Assembly (NCBI RefSeq): GCF_902506435.1
Contig: NZ_LR733215.1
Coordinates: 716,414-780,413, forward strand
Source of the DNA: Nocardioides sp. AX2bis
GTDB lineage: Bacteria; Actinomycetota; Actinomycetes; Propionibacteriales; Nocardioidaceae
DNA length: 64,000 nt
Reading direction: 5' to 3'
A program made the translations under genes and the position numbers. Every line of letters begins with the position of its first letter. Position 1 is the stretch's first letter. This document shows positions 7,863 to 16,464 of the stretch, piece by piece. The notes beneath the pieces are model-generated. The model was not told the DNA's origin and searched no databases. It worked only from the letters and a program-made list of their open reading frames with translations.

Positions 7863-9316
7863 GCGAGCAGCAGGTCGACGCGCCGCGTCCCGACCCGCCG
7901 CGTCCCGACCTGGCCACGCTGACCGGGGTCCGCTCGGGCAAGGGGTCCTACTACCGCGCCTACGTGCGTTCCGACGAGCGGCTGCAGCAGGCCGTGCGGG
8001 CGATGGACTCGATCTCCCGGGCGCTGGTGCGTACCGTCCAGGGCCCCCGGGGGCTGCTCGAGGAGGTGGTCCGGGCGGTCGGGACCCACGTGGCCGCCGA
8101 GTGGGTCGTGCTGGCCCTCGCCGACGGCCAGCTGCCCGGCGCGCGGCCCCGCTTCCTGGTCCTGCACCGCGACGGGGTGCCCGTCGACGATGAGCGGCTG
8201 CTGCCTGCGCCGGTACGGCGTGAGCTGGGCGCGGTGCGTGCCGGGCACGCCCGCCACACCGACGACACGGGGTGGGTGCGCGTCCCGATGCTGCTCGAGG
8301 GCCGTCCGATCGGCAGCCTCACCGCCCGGCACGGCCTGGCCGTCGACCCCGAGCCGAGCGACCTGTCGGTGCTGCGGATCCTGGCCAACCAGGCGGCGGT
8401 CTCCCTGCACACCTCCGAGCAGTACCAGGCCGGCGTCGCGCTGCACCGCCGCGCCCAGCGCGTCTACGACGAGGCGCAGGCGCAGGCCCGCGACCTGAAG
8501 CTGCGCACCGACGAGCTCCGCCGCGTCGAGCAGCGGCTGCTGCTGGCCCACCAGCGCGAGATCGTCGACGCCGAGCGGCACCGCATCGCCCGCGAGCTGC
8601 ACGACAGCGTCACGCAGTACGTCCTCTCGGCCGGCATGCAGCTCGAGGTGGCCCGCGGAGAGCTGGCGGCGCTCGGGTCCGGCGCGGCGGCGGCGACGGT
8701 GTCGGTGGCCACCGCCAAGCAGCTCGCCGCGCAGGCCGTCGAGCAGCTCCGCCGGGCGATCTACGCCCTCAGCCAGCCCTCGCGCGACACCGTCTCGACC
8801 CTGCCCGAGCTGCTGGCCGACGTCGCCGAGCACCACCGGGGCCACCTCAAGGTCCAGGTCCGGGTCGAGGGCGACGTCCAGGTGCTGCCGGGCGACGCCG
8901 ACCACGAGATCGCCCGCGCGGTGGCCGAGGCGCTGTTCAACACCGCCACCCACGCCCGCGCGACCCGCGCGATGGTGCGGCTGCGCTACACCCCCGACGA
9001 GCTGCGCGTCCACGTCGCCGACGACGGCACCGGCGACCCGACGACGCTGAGCCGCGTGCTGCGCGTGCAGCGCACCGACACCAGCGGCCGGCACCGCGGG
9101 CTGGCCAACATCGAGAGCCGGGTCCTCGAGCTCGGCGGCCGGATCGCCTTCCGTCGCGCCCGGCTGGGGGGCGTGCGCATCGAGCTGCGCGTCCCGCTGC
9201 CGATCGAGGTCCCGGCGACCGCGGGCACCATCTCGGGCCTGCTCGACACCGCCGCGTCCGCGACGGCGCGCCCACCCGTACCGCCCGTGCACGACCACCC
9301 AGGGAGCACCGCATGA
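7859..9316 (+). CDS. madS: GAF-domain sensor histidine kinase (MadS/MnoS-like)
   Basis: The 485-residue kinase starts at a GTG that overlaps the dehydrogenase stop by 4 bases. Residues about 40-190 look like a GAF sensor domain (LLEEVVRAVGTHVAAEWVVLAL ... LRILANQAAVSLHTSEQYQ). A short coiled coil leads to the HisKA_3 phosphoacceptor segment RIARELHDSVTQYV with His248, and a HATPase domain (EALFNTATHARATRAMV, DDGTGD, GLANIESRVLELGG). No membrane helix is seen, so it senses a cytoplasmic cue. Mycobacterial MnoSR, which controls methanol and 1,3-propanediol oxidation, is the nearest described parallel; equivalence here is inferred from gene order. Confidence 0.75.
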   Translation: MSEQQVDAPRPDPPRPDLATLTGVRSGKGSYYRAYVRSDERLQQAVRAMDSISRALVRTVQGPRGLLEEVVRAVGTHVAAEWVVLALADGQLPGARPRFLVLHRDGVPVDDERLLPAPVRRELGAVRAGHARHTDDTGWVRVPMLLEGRPIGSLTARHGLAVDPEPSDLSVLRILANQAAVSLHTSEQYQAGVALHRRAQRVYDEAQAQARDLKLRTDELRRVEQRLLLAHQREIVDAERHRIARELHDSVTQYVLSAGMQLEVARGELAALGSGAAAATVSVATAKQLAAQAVEQLRRAIYALSQPSRDTVSTLPELLADVAEHHRGHLKVQVRVEGDVQVLPGDADHEIARAVAEALFNTATHARATRAMVRLRYTPDELRVHVADDGTGDPTTLSRVLRVQRTDTSGRHRGLANIESRVLELGGRIAFRRARLGGVRIELRVPLPIEVPATAGTISGLLDTAASATARPPVPPVHDHPGSTA

Positions 9317-10014
9317 GCCCCACCACGACCCGACCCCGCACGCCCGACGCCGCGGGGGAGACCCGGCCGACGTCCCCGGTGCGGATCATGCTCGTCGACG
9401 ACCACGCCATCGTCCGGCAGGGACTCCGCTCGATCCTGGGCCGCGAGCCGGACCTCGAGGTGGTCGCGGAGGCCTCCACCGCGCCGGAGGCGCTGGTGGT
9501 CGTGCGCCACGCCCGCCCCCAGATCGTGCTCCTCGACCTCAAGCTCTCGACCTCCTCCGACGCCGAGGGCCTCGAGCTCTGCGCGCAGCTGGTGGCCGAG
9601 CACCCCGAGGTACGCGTGCTGGTGCTCACCACGTTCCTCGACGAGCAGCTGGTGCTGACCGCGATCCGGCTCGGCGCGAAGGGCTACGTCGTGAAGGACG
9701 TCGACACCACCGGCCTGATCCGCGCCATCCGGGACGTCGCCCGCGGCGAGAGCGCCTTCGACCCCCGCTCGGCCGCGGCGATGGTGCGGGGGCTCAACGC
9801 CCCCGCGCCCCGGGAGGCCGCCACCTCGCTGACCGCCCGCGAGACCGAGGTGATGGCCCTGCTGGCCCGGGGCCAGTCCAACGGCGAGATCGGCAGGTCG
9901 CTCTACATCTCCGAGACCACCGCCAAGTTCCACGTCGGCAACATCCTGCGCAAGCTCGGCGTCTCCCGCCGCGCCGAGGCGGTGTACGAGGCCAGCAAGC
10001 TCGGCGTGATCTGA
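9313..10014 (+). CDS. madR: NarL/LuxR-type response regulator (MadR/MnoR-like)
   Basis: The 233-residue regulator starts at the ATG overlapping the kinase stop. The receiver domain (MLVDDHAIVRQGLRSIL) has the phospho-Asp at 75 in IVLLDLKLS and Lys in GYVVKD. The C-terminal LuxR-type helix-turn-helix reads LTARETEVMALLARGQSNGEIGRSLYISETTAKFHVGNILRKLG. It is the cognate regulator of the kinase encoded just upstream and probably controls the dehydrogenase operon and/or the mdo cluster. Its binding site is not known from the sequence. Confidence 0.82.
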   Translation: MSPTTTRPRTPDAAGETRPTSPVRIMLVDDHAIVRQGLRSILGREPDLEVVAEASTAPEALVVVRHARPQIVLLDLKLSTSSDAEGLELCAQLVAEHPEVRVLVLTTFLDEQLVLTAIRLGAKGYVVKDVDTTGLIRAIRDVARGESAFDPRSAAAMVRGLNAPAPREAATSLTARETEVMALLARGQSNGEIGRSLYISETTAKFHVGNILRKLGVSRRAEAVYEASKLGVI

Positions 10015-10020
10015 GGCGCC

Positions 10021-11043
10021 TCACGCGCCGGCGTGCCACCGCTCCCGGGCCTCGCGCTCGGCGATCTCGGACTCGACCCACGGCGCGGCCGGGACGGCCA
10101 CCCAGCGTCGGGTCGTGCCGCGGTGCAACGCCCGGGCCCGGGCCCGCAGCAGGCGGTCCACGACCAGGTCGGGATCACGCAGGTCGCGTCCGGTGACGCG
10201 GGTGACCTCGAGCCCGGCGTCGCGGAGGTCCTCGTCCTTGACCGCGTCGCGCGACGACCGACGGTCACCGCGGTGCTCGGCGCCGTCGTACTCGACCACG
10301 AGCCCGGCGCCCGGGTCGAGGAGGTCGGCGATCCCGAGGAGGCGACCGGCCGGGTCCCGCACGGCGCAGTTGACCAGCACCGCGGCGGGCAGGCCCGCGC
10401 GGCCGACGGCGAGCAGCCGCAGACGGGTCTCGGCGGGGGAGCGGCTGTGTTCGGAGGCGAGCCGAAGCGCCGCCCGCACCTGACGCAGCCCGGGCAGCCC
10501 CGGTCGGGCCAGGAGCTCACGCGCGAGGCGTACGGGGCTGCTGATCGCGGCGGCCATCGCCATGTCGGCCGCCACGACCGCCTCGACGAGGTCGGGAGCC
10601 AGCCGCATCGCGTCGACGACCGCGCGGTCGCGCAGGGTGCGGCGGACCGTTCCGCGGGTCATCTGCTCGGGCCCGAGACGGGTACGGACGACCAGGGCAC
10701 CCGGGCCGGGTCGGAGCCGGGCCACGGGTCCCAGGTCGAGGGGGACCGGGAGCCGGGTGCGCCCGTCCGGGGCGAGCCCGTCGAAGAAGCTCCCGCCCCA
10801 CAGGTGGCACGCTGCCCATCCGGTCACGGCGCCCCCGGGCGGCAGCCGGGCGGCCTGCTCGGCGATGCGCTGCTCGGGCAGGTCGTCGCTGACGCCGACG
10901 GGGACGAACAGGCCCCTCGAGGTCCGCCGCCACCCGGGCCCGGCCGCCTGGCCGCGCGTCGGTCCGGTGCGGCCGGTCGGGTCGACCGGGACCGGGTGGG
11001 CCACGTCGTCGCGGGGCGGGCAACGGGGGTCCCAGCGGTGCAT
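10021..11043 (-). CDS. DUF559 (VSR-like) endonuclease-domain protein
   Basis: The 340-residue protein starts at the ATG at 11043 (MHRWDPRC). The N-terminal half resembles the helix-turn-helix plus linker found in AbiEi-like antitoxin proteins. The C-terminal part carries the DUF559/VSR-like restriction-fold motif: the segment GIADLLDPGAGLVVEYDGAEHRGDRRSSRDAVKDEDL has the conserved Asp-Glu-Asp pattern of a PD-(D/E)XK nuclease. Such genes are multicopy orphans in many actinobacteria and have no established function. Upstream lies a long imperfect inverted repeat (11084-11179). It ends 7 bases from the response regulator stop (convergent). Confidence 0.7.
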   Translation of the reverse strand: MHRWDPRCPPRDDVAHPVPVDPTGRTGPTRGQAAGPGWRRTSRGLFVPVGVSDDLPEQRIAEQAARLPPGGAVTGWAACHLWGGSFFDGLAPDGRTRLPVPLDLGPVARLRPGPGALVVRTRLGPEQMTRGTVRRTLRDRAVVDAMRLAPDLVEAVVAADMAMAAAISSPVRLARELLARPGLPGLRQVRAALRLASEHSRSPAETRLRLLAVGRAGLPAAVLVNCAVRDPAGRLLGIADLLDPGAGLVVEYDGAEHRGDRRSSRDAVKDEDLRDAGLEVTRVTGRDLRDPDLVVDRLLRARARALHRGTTRRWVAVPAAPWVESEIAEREARERWHAGA

Positions 11044-11083
11044 CCCCCGAGCCTGACGGGTCGCGGGGCCGGCTGCCGGGCTC

Positions 11084-11179
11084 CTCCACAGGGTCCCCGC
11101 CCGCGTTGACACCGCACGCAGGCGCAGCACCCTCCGGGACCTGTGAGCGGTGTCAACGGGCGGCGTACCCCTGTGGAGG
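11084..11179. repeat. Long imperfect inverted repeat upstream of the DUF559 gene
   Basis: A perfect 12-bp core pair, CGTTGACACCGC at 11104-11115 and its complement at 11147-11158, is extended outward by similar CTCCACAGGG segments (near 11084 and 11170). This gives arms of about 32 bases around a 31-base spacer. It lies between the mftM stop and the start of the DUF559 gene, both on the minus strand. It could be a terminator for the mdo-mad-mftM operon, an operator, or a target of the encoded nuclease. Confidence 0.7.
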
Positions 11180-11187
11180 GACCGACC

Positions 11188-12132
11188 TCAGCGGTCGAGG
11201 ACCAGCCACCCGCCGTGGTGCTCGTCCACGGCGTACGCCCGGGCGCGGCCCCCGCGGACGGCGTCCTCGCCCCAGGCGACCAGGTCGGCGATGGTGACGG
11301 TCCGGACGTGGCCCCAGGTCTCGTCGGCCTCGTCCTCGAGGGGGACCGCGACGACCACGCGGTGGCGCGCCAGGCGCAGCGCCTCGGTGACGACGCGGTC
11401 GCCGTGGTCGGGCTCGAGGTGCTCGAGCAGGTGCAGGGCCAGGACCGTGTCGGCGCTGCGGTCCGGGCCGGGGTAGTGGGCGGCGTCGGCGGCCACCGTG
11501 CCGAGCGGTACGTCGAGCCGTGCGGCCACCCGGTCCAGCAGCGCCACGGTGCCGGCCGAGACGTCCGAGGCGGTCACCCGCCACCCGGCGGCGGCCAGGC
11601 GCAGCGAGAGGAACCCGAAGCAGGAGCCCAGCTCGAGCACGTCGTGCCCGACCACCAGGGCGGTGGCGTGCTCGTAGACCGGGGCGTACTCCTGGATCGT
11701 GCCGTGGCCGGAGCCGCCGGCCGCGGGCGCGGGGCCCCGGGCCACCTCGTCCTCGACGCGCGCCATCGTGGCCCGGTAGAAGCCCTCCCAGGCCGTCAGG
11801 GGGTCCGCCGCGCCGGAGAGCACGACCCCGGTGAAGAGCCGCTCGAAGAGGTCGGCGCCGCGCAGCCAGCCCGGCCCGAACAGCTCGGCGGCCAGCAGCC
11901 CGGCCAGGTCGTCGTCGACGTCGCCGGGGGCCAGGACGTGGTCGAGGTGGACCAGGTCGCCGCGGACCCCGAGGTCGAAGTGCGTCGTACGCACGGTGCG
12001 CAGCGCCCGGCGCGGACGCTGCGGGCCGACGGCCCGCACCTCGACCACCCCGTCGCGGTAGACGCCCCGCTCGCCGGGGCAGGTCAGGGCGAGGGGGTCG
12101 ATCGGCGGCACGGGGCCGGGCGCGAGGATCAC
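11188..12132 (-). CDS. mftM: MftM-like mycofactocin glycan methyltransferase
   Basis: The 314-residue SAM-dependent methyltransferase uses a GTG start that overlaps the madC-like stop (GTGA). An N-terminal region of about 140 residues (TTHFDLGVRGDLVHLDHVLAPGDVDDDLAG) precedes the Rossmann core. Key segments are HGTIQEYAPVYEHA, the SAM-binding LELGSCFGFLSLRLAAAG, DTVLALHLLEHL and the C-terminal EHHGGWLVLDR. These match what I recall of MftM, which 2-O-methylates a glucose of the mycofactocin oligoglucan. An MftF-like glycosyltransferase lies 4 kb away and mdo is in the same operon, which supports the call. Confidence 0.75.
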   Translation of the reverse strand: MILAPGPVPPIDPLALTCPGERGVYRDGVVEVRAVGPQRPRRALRTVRTTHFDLGVRGDLVHLDHVLAPGDVDDDLAGLLAAELFGPGWLRGADLFERLFTGVVLSGAADPLTAWEGFYRATMARVEDEVARGPAPAAGGSGHGTIQEYAPVYEHATALVVGHDVLELGSCFGFLSLRLAAAGWRVTASDVSAGTVALLDRVAARLDVPLGTVAADAAHYPGPDRSADTVLALHLLEHLEPDHGDRVVTEALRLARHRVVVAVPLEDEADETWGHVRTVTIADLVAWGEDAVRGGRARAYAVDEHHGGWLVLDR

Positions 12133-13679
12133 GACGCCCCCGTCACCCGCAACGAGGTGGACGCCTTCTCCAGCCCGGAGAGGTTCCGCACGACCTGGAC
12201 CCGGTCGCAGTACTCGGCGTAGGCGGGCAGGTCGCACCCGCCCAGGCCCCAGCTGTACCGGGGCTCCGGCGTGAGCCAGATCGTGGACCGGGCGCGGCGC
12301 GTGAGCTCCTCGAAGGCGCGCATGCCGGGGTCGTTGCCGTTGCCGCGTCCGTCGCCGAGCACCAGCAGGGTCGTGCGGCGGGTGACCACGGAGCCGTACT
12401 GGTCGAGGAAGGTCTCGAACGCCGAGCCGTAGTCGGAGTCGGCGTCCACGTCGAGCACGCCGCCGGCGGGCAGCCCGGCCATCACCAGCGACAGCGCCTC
12501 CTCGATCCGGTGCTCGGCGAAGAGGTCGCTGATCTCGACGAGGTCCTGGACGAAAGCGAAGCTGCGCACCGACGCGGCCACCGACTGCAGGCTGTGCACG
12601 AGGTGGAGGGTGAAGCGGGCCGTCGAGCGCACCGAGAGCGAGACGTCGGCCAGCACGAGCAGGCGCGGCCGGTCCTCGACCTTGGCCACGGTGACCGGGC
12701 GGAACGGGACGCCGTCGTACTTCATGTTCGAGCGCATCGTCCGGCGCCCGTCGACCACGCCGCGCGCCGCGGCCCGGCGCCGCGGACGGGGGGCCCCGTG
12801 CAGGCTGCGCAGCAGGCGCCGCAGCGCCTCCTCGAGGTCGGCGCGCTCGCGCTCGTCGACGGTCTCGGCCTGCGCGGCCTCGATCTCGCGGCCTTCCAGG
12901 TCGCGGTCCAGCGACATCAGCCGCTCGAGGTGGTCACGCAGCGTCTCGGGCAGCTTCTCCATCCAGGGGGCCAGCGCCTCGCGCAGGGCGGCCAGGCTGG
13001 CGCCCTTCTCGTCGTCGGTCGTGTCCTCCTCGGCGATCTCGTTCACGCGCTCGTCGATCCACGACAGCAGCGCGATCTCCTCGGCCACCGACAGCTCGAC
13101 GTCCAGGCGCAGCCCGGGTGCCGACACGAGGTCGCCGGGGTTGCCGGGGTTGTGCATCCGGCTGGTCGACAGCTGCACCCGGGCCATCTCGCCGGCCTGG
13201 TCGGTGGTGTCGTTGGACAGCACGATCTCGTCGGTCAGCGCCGCGACGTCGATCTTGTTGGCCTCCTGGTGCAGGTTGAACTGCTGGGCCATGTCCTCGG
13301 GCTTGAAGAACTCCTTGATGTCGTCGGGCTTGCCGTGCGAGTGGCCGTCCTCGGGGACGTCGCCGGGCTCCTCCGAGAGCGTGAAGTCGTGCAGCTCGCC
13401 GTCGTCGGTGAGGTCGTCGTGCGCGTGGCCGTGGCCGTGGCCCGTGTCCTCCTCCACGACGGCTCGCAGGCCGAAGAACTTGTCGAAGACGTCGTCGAAG
13501 ACCTCCTGGTCGCGGCGGTCCTTGACCAGGCTCACCGCGAGCGCGGCGTGCAGGACCCCGCGGTCCTCGAGCACGCTGGGCTGGGCCACGGCGTGCATGG
13601 CGTCGATCACCTCGGCGGTGCTGATCCGCACCCCGTGCAGCCGGAGCAGGCGGACGAAGCGGTGCAGCGCGCCCTCCAC
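12129..13679 (-). CDS. madC: VWA-domain protein (MadC-like) with His-rich segments
   Basis: The 516-residue protein is GTG-started, 13 bases behind the madB-like gene. Its helical N-terminus is CoxE-like (LHRFVRLLRLHGVRISTAEVIDAM). Near residues 78-115 are two His-rich acidic stretches (DTGHGHGHAHDD and EDGHSHGKPDD). The C-terminal VWA domain has a MIDAS of the form VLADVSLSVRS (DxSxS) and later LLVLGDGRGNGNDPG. It pairs with the MoxR ATPase just upstream and follows the methanol dehydrogenase gene, so activation or metal loading of that enzyme is a reasonable guess. It is a distant paralogue of CoxE at 4300-5448, longer by 134 residues. Confidence 0.8.
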   Translation of the reverse strand: MEGALHRFVRLLRLHGVRISTAEVIDAMHAVAQPSVLEDRGVLHAALAVSLVKDRRDQEVFDDVFDKFFGLRAVVEEDTGHGHGHAHDDLTDDGELHDFTLSEEPGDVPEDGHSHGKPDDIKEFFKPEDMAQQFNLHQEANKIDVAALTDEIVLSNDTTDQAGEMARVQLSTSRMHNPGNPGDLVSAPGLRLDVELSVAEEIALLSWIDERVNEIAEEDTTDDEKGASLAALREALAPWMEKLPETLRDHLERLMSLDRDLEGREIEAAQAETVDERERADLEEALRRLLRSLHGAPRPRRRAAARGVVDGRRTMRSNMKYDGVPFRPVTVAKVEDRPRLLVLADVSLSVRSTARFTLHLVHSLQSVAASVRSFAFVQDLVEISDLFAEHRIEEALSLVMAGLPAGGVLDVDADSDYGSAFETFLDQYGSVVTRRTTLLVLGDGRGNGNDPGMRAFEELTRRARSTIWLTPEPRYSWGLGGCDLPAYAEYCDRVQVVRNLSGLEKASTSLRVTGAS

Positions 13680-13692
13680 GAGCCGCCGCCCC

Positions 13693-14895
13693 TCAGACCG
13701 GCCGGCGGCGGGTGGGGAACGAGCGGGAGCCCTGGCTGCTGGAGACCTTCTTGGTCGGGCCGCTGCCCGCGGGCTTGCTCGGCTGCCCGTTGTAGCCGCC
13801 GTCGTGCCGCCCGGGCTGGTCCTTGGCGGCCCGCTTGGCCTTGCCGTCGACGTCGCCGTCGTCGGCCACCGGGGTCCCAGCAGGGGCCGCCGGCGCGGGG
13901 TCGTCGTCGTGGCCGTGCCCGTGGCCGTGCCCGTGGCCGGTCAGCGAGTCGGGCACGGTCGCGTTGGGGTCGACCATCCGGGGGATCGCGTCGAGGGCCT
14001 TGGTGAGGTCGCGCTCGTACTTCACGACCACGTTGAGGGTGGAGGAGAGGACCTCGGAGGTCAGCTCCTCGACCCCCAGCACCGCCAGCGTGCGCGCCCA
14101 GTCGATGGTCTCGGAGATGCTCGGTGCCTTGCGCAGCTCCAGCTCGCGCAGGGAGCGGACGATGCCCACCAGGCGCACGGCCAGCGACTCCGACAGCCCC
14201 GTGTCCTTGGAGCGGATGATCTCCAGCTCGCGCTGGGCGCCGGGGTAGTCCAGGAACAGGTGCAGGCAGCGCCGCTTGAGCGCCGCGGAGAGGTCGCGGG
14301 TGTTGTTCGAGGTGAGGACGACGTACGGCTTGTGCTTGGCCACGACCGTGCCGATCTCCGGGATGGAGATCTGGAACTCGGCCAGCAGCTCGAGCAGCAC
14401 CGCCTCCAGCGCCTCGTCGGCGCGGTCGACCTCGTCGATCAGCAGCACGCAGGGCTGGTCGGAGTCGATCGCCTCGAGCAGCGGGCGGGGGGCCAGGAAT
14501 CGCTCGGAGAAGAACACCGAGTCCTGGGCGGCGATCTTGTCGACGGCCTCGGCCAGCGTGGTGGTGTCGGCGACGACCTGGCCGATCTTCTCCCGCAGGA
14601 TCTGGGTGTAGAGCAGCTGCTTGCCGTAGTCCCACTCGTAGAGCGCCTTGGTCTCGTCCTGGCCCTCGTAGCACTGCAGCCGCAGCAGCCGGCGCCCCGT
14701 GGCCTGGGCCAGGCTGAGCGCGAGCTGCGTCTTGCCGACCCCCGCGGGCCCCTCGAGCAGCACCGGCTTGTCGAGCCGGGTCTGCAGGAAGACCGTGGTG
14801 GCCAGCCGGTCGTCGACCAGGTAGCCGTGCTCGGCGAAGCGGGCCTTGGTGTCGGCGACGTCGGCGAAGTCGGGTTCGGGTGCGGCGAGGGTCAA
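13693..14895 (-). CDS. madB: MoxR-type AAA+ ATPase (MadB-like) with His-rich tail
   Basis: The 400-residue AAA+ protein has Walker A EGPAGVGKTQ (about 51-60), Walker B VLLIDEVDRAD, sensor 1 VVLTSNNTRDLS and LKRRCLHLFLDYPG. The first 300 residues parallel CoxD. The C-terminal extension of about 90 residues carries GHGHGHGHDDD (encoded near 13906-13945) followed by a low-complexity Lys/Gly/Ser tail. The TTG start at 14895 is supported by GGAG 7 bases upstream. It sits between mdo and the VWA gene and is therefore likely a chaperone ATPase for the dehydrogenase. The His run suggests transition-metal binding. Confidence 0.82.
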   Translation of the reverse strand: MTLAAPEPDFADVADTKARFAEHGYLVDDRLATTVFLQTRLDKPVLLEGPAGVGKTQLALSLAQATGRRLLRLQCYEGQDETKALYEWDYGKQLLYTQILREKIGQVVADTTTLAEAVDKIAAQDSVFFSERFLAPRPLLEAIDSDQPCVLLIDEVDRADEALEAVLLELLAEFQISIPEIGTVVAKHKPYVVLTSNNTRDLSAALKRRCLHLFLDYPGAQRELEIIRSKDTGLSESLAVRLVGIVRSLRELELRKAPSISETIDWARTLAVLGVEELTSEVLSSTLNVVVKYERDLTKALDAIPRMVDPNATVPDSLTGHGHGHGHGHDDDPAPAAPAGTPVADDGDVDGKAKRAAKDQPGRHDGGYNGQPSKPAGSGPTKKVSSSQGSRSFPTRRRPV

Positions 14896-14971
14896 CGTCA
14901 GCTCCGGGAGGTGGGTGGTGGGGAGACGGGTCGGGCGGCGCCGCGGTGCGGCGCCGCCCGGGGAGGACTGC

Positions 14972-16264
14972 TCAGATGAGCAGGTCGTCCAGGTCGCCGT
15001 TCATGCAGTGGTCGACCACGGGCTGCACCGTCTCGAAGGTGCACTCCTTGGCGTTGCCCGGCGTGCAGGCGTCACCGAGGACGTGGTTGGTGATCCGGGC
15101 CACGTCGGCCTCGTCACCGCTGATCACCTTGGCGTTCTCGTAGAACGCGGTCGGGCCCTGGCCCAGGCGGTTCTTGGAGTAGCTGTCGGCGGTCACGTCG
15201 ACGAACCGCTCGGTGATCCCCACGTCGCGCAGCAGCCGGATCGACGCGGCGAGCGCGGCGTCGGCGGCCTGGATGTCGGTCATGCCGTGGGTGTCGATGT
15301 CCATCGCCCGGGCGATGTCGGCGAACCGCTTGTACTGGCTGGGCATGTTGAACGCCCAGACCCGCGGCAGCGCGATCGCGTTGTTCAGGCCGTGGTGGGT
15401 GTCGTAGAAGGCGCTCACCGCGTGCGAGATCGAGTGGATGATCCCGAGGCCGCCGGAGTTGAACGCCTGGGCGGCGATGTACTGGGCGTACATCATCCCC
15501 TCGCGGCCGGCGAGGTCCTGGCCGTTCCACACGGCCTGGCGCAGGTGCTCGTTGGTCAGCTTGATCGCGTGCAGCGCGTTGCCGAGCGAGGGCTGGAAGT
15601 TCAGCCGCGAGACGTACGGCTCGGAGGCGTGCGCGAGCACGTCGAACCCGCACTGGGCGGTGTAGTCCACCGGGCAGTCGAAGTAGAGGACCGGGTCGTC
15701 GATCGCCAGCGAGGTCACGGAGGCGTCGTCGAAGGCGACGTACTTGTGCGGGTTCTCGGGGTCGGTCGTGGTGTCGGTGATGACGTAGGCCCACGAGGTC
15801 TCCGAGCCGGTGCCGGCCGTGGTGGAGACCGCGATGTGCGGCGGGTTCTTCGGGTTCTCGGACATGTTGAAGCCCTCGAACTCGTTCACGTTCCGGCCGT
15901 CGTGCGCCACCGAGACGCGGGCGCCCTTGCAGGCGTCGTGCGAGGAGCCGCCGCCGATGGAGACGAACGAGTCGCAGGCGTTCTCCTGGTAGAGCTTCAC
16001 CGAGTCCATGACGTTGTAGTCCTTGGGGTTGGACTCGACCTTGTCGTAGACCACCACCTCGAGACCGTGGTACTTCATCGACTCGACGATCTTGTGCACG
16101 ATGTCGGTGCCGCGGAGGCCCGACGTCATGACGAGGGTCTTGCGGAAGCCCATCTTGAGGGCCTCCGGGCCGATCATCTCGTGCGCCCCCGGCCCCATCA
16201 GGGCTCGGGGGAACGGGTGGAACTCCTTGATCGGGAACGGCTTGAGCAGCTCGTCGACCTGCAT
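14972..16264 (-). CDS. mdo: NDMA-type methanol dehydrogenase (mycofactocin-linked)
   Basis: The 430-residue Fe-ADH superfamily protein starts MQVDELLKPFPIKEFHPFPR, an N-terminus typical of the Mdo/Mno methanol:NDMA oxidoreductases of Amycolatopsis and Mycobacterium. The cofactor-binding IGGGSSHDACKG and the metal-site segments CGFDVLAHASEPYVS and GIIHSISHAVSAFYDTHHG are intact. These enzymes keep NAD(H) bound and pass electrons to mycofactocin, not to free NAD+. A strong AGGAGG precedes the ATG. It is first in a minus-strand operon with the MoxR, VWA and MftM-like genes and diverges from the MftF-like gene. Oxidation of methanol or a related primary alcohol to aldehyde is the expected reaction. 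Confidence 0.9.
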   Translation of the reverse strand: MQVDELLKPFPIKEFHPFPRALMGPGAHEMIGPEALKMGFRKTLVMTSGLRGTDIVHKIVESMKYHGLEVVVYDKVESNPKDYNVMDSVKLYQENACDSFVSIGGGSSHDACKGARVSVAHDGRNVNEFEGFNMSENPKNPPHIAVSTTAGTGSETSWAYVITDTTTDPENPHKYVAFDDASVTSLAIDDPVLYFDCPVDYTAQCGFDVLAHASEPYVSRLNFQPSLGNALHAIKLTNEHLRQAVWNGQDLAGREGMMYAQYIAAQAFNSGGLGIIHSISHAVSAFYDTHHGLNNAIALPRVWAFNMPSQYKRFADIARAMDIDTHGMTDIQAADAALAASIRLLRDVGITERFVDVTADSYSKNRLGQGPTAFYENAKVISGDEADVARITNHVLGDACTPGNAKECTFETVQPVVDHCMNGDLDDLLI

Positions 16265-16464
16265 GTCGGATCCTCCTGGGGTGTGGCGATGGGCTCTCGG
16301 CGGACGCTAGGAGTGACCCACCCCACACGCCAGACGAGGACCCGAAGACTCCTCCGCGGGCGGGGGCCGACCCTGCCCGTCCGGACAGGTCCCCCGGGTC
16401 CCCCGGACGGCGCGCCCCGGGGTCGGGTGGTCCGGGCGGCGGGGACCGGCCACGATGGCCCGCG
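16265..16464. promoter_or_regulatory. mdo / mftF divergent control region
   Basis: The 200 bases hold the control signals of both genes. On the minus strand are the mdo Shine-Dalgarno AGGAGG and a possible -10 TAGCGT near 16303-16308. CCACACGCCA (16323-16332) also occurs in front of coxD (3372-3381). Two adjoining direct copies of GGTCCCCCGG (16388-16397 and 16397-16406) are bracketed by GTCCGG and CCGGAC (16379-16384 and 16403-16408). These are operator candidates only; no clear -10 for the plus-strand gene was found. Confidence 0.4.

Noticed and set aside
13900..13945. GTGGCC/GTGCCC tandem runs as an independent DNA element
   Set aside because: They are the codons for the alternating Gly-His tail of the MoxR protein.
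16265..16464. Missing mftA/mftB genes hidden between mdo and mftF
   Set aside because: The 200 bases hold no open frame ending with the IDGMCGVY-like tail expected of MftA.
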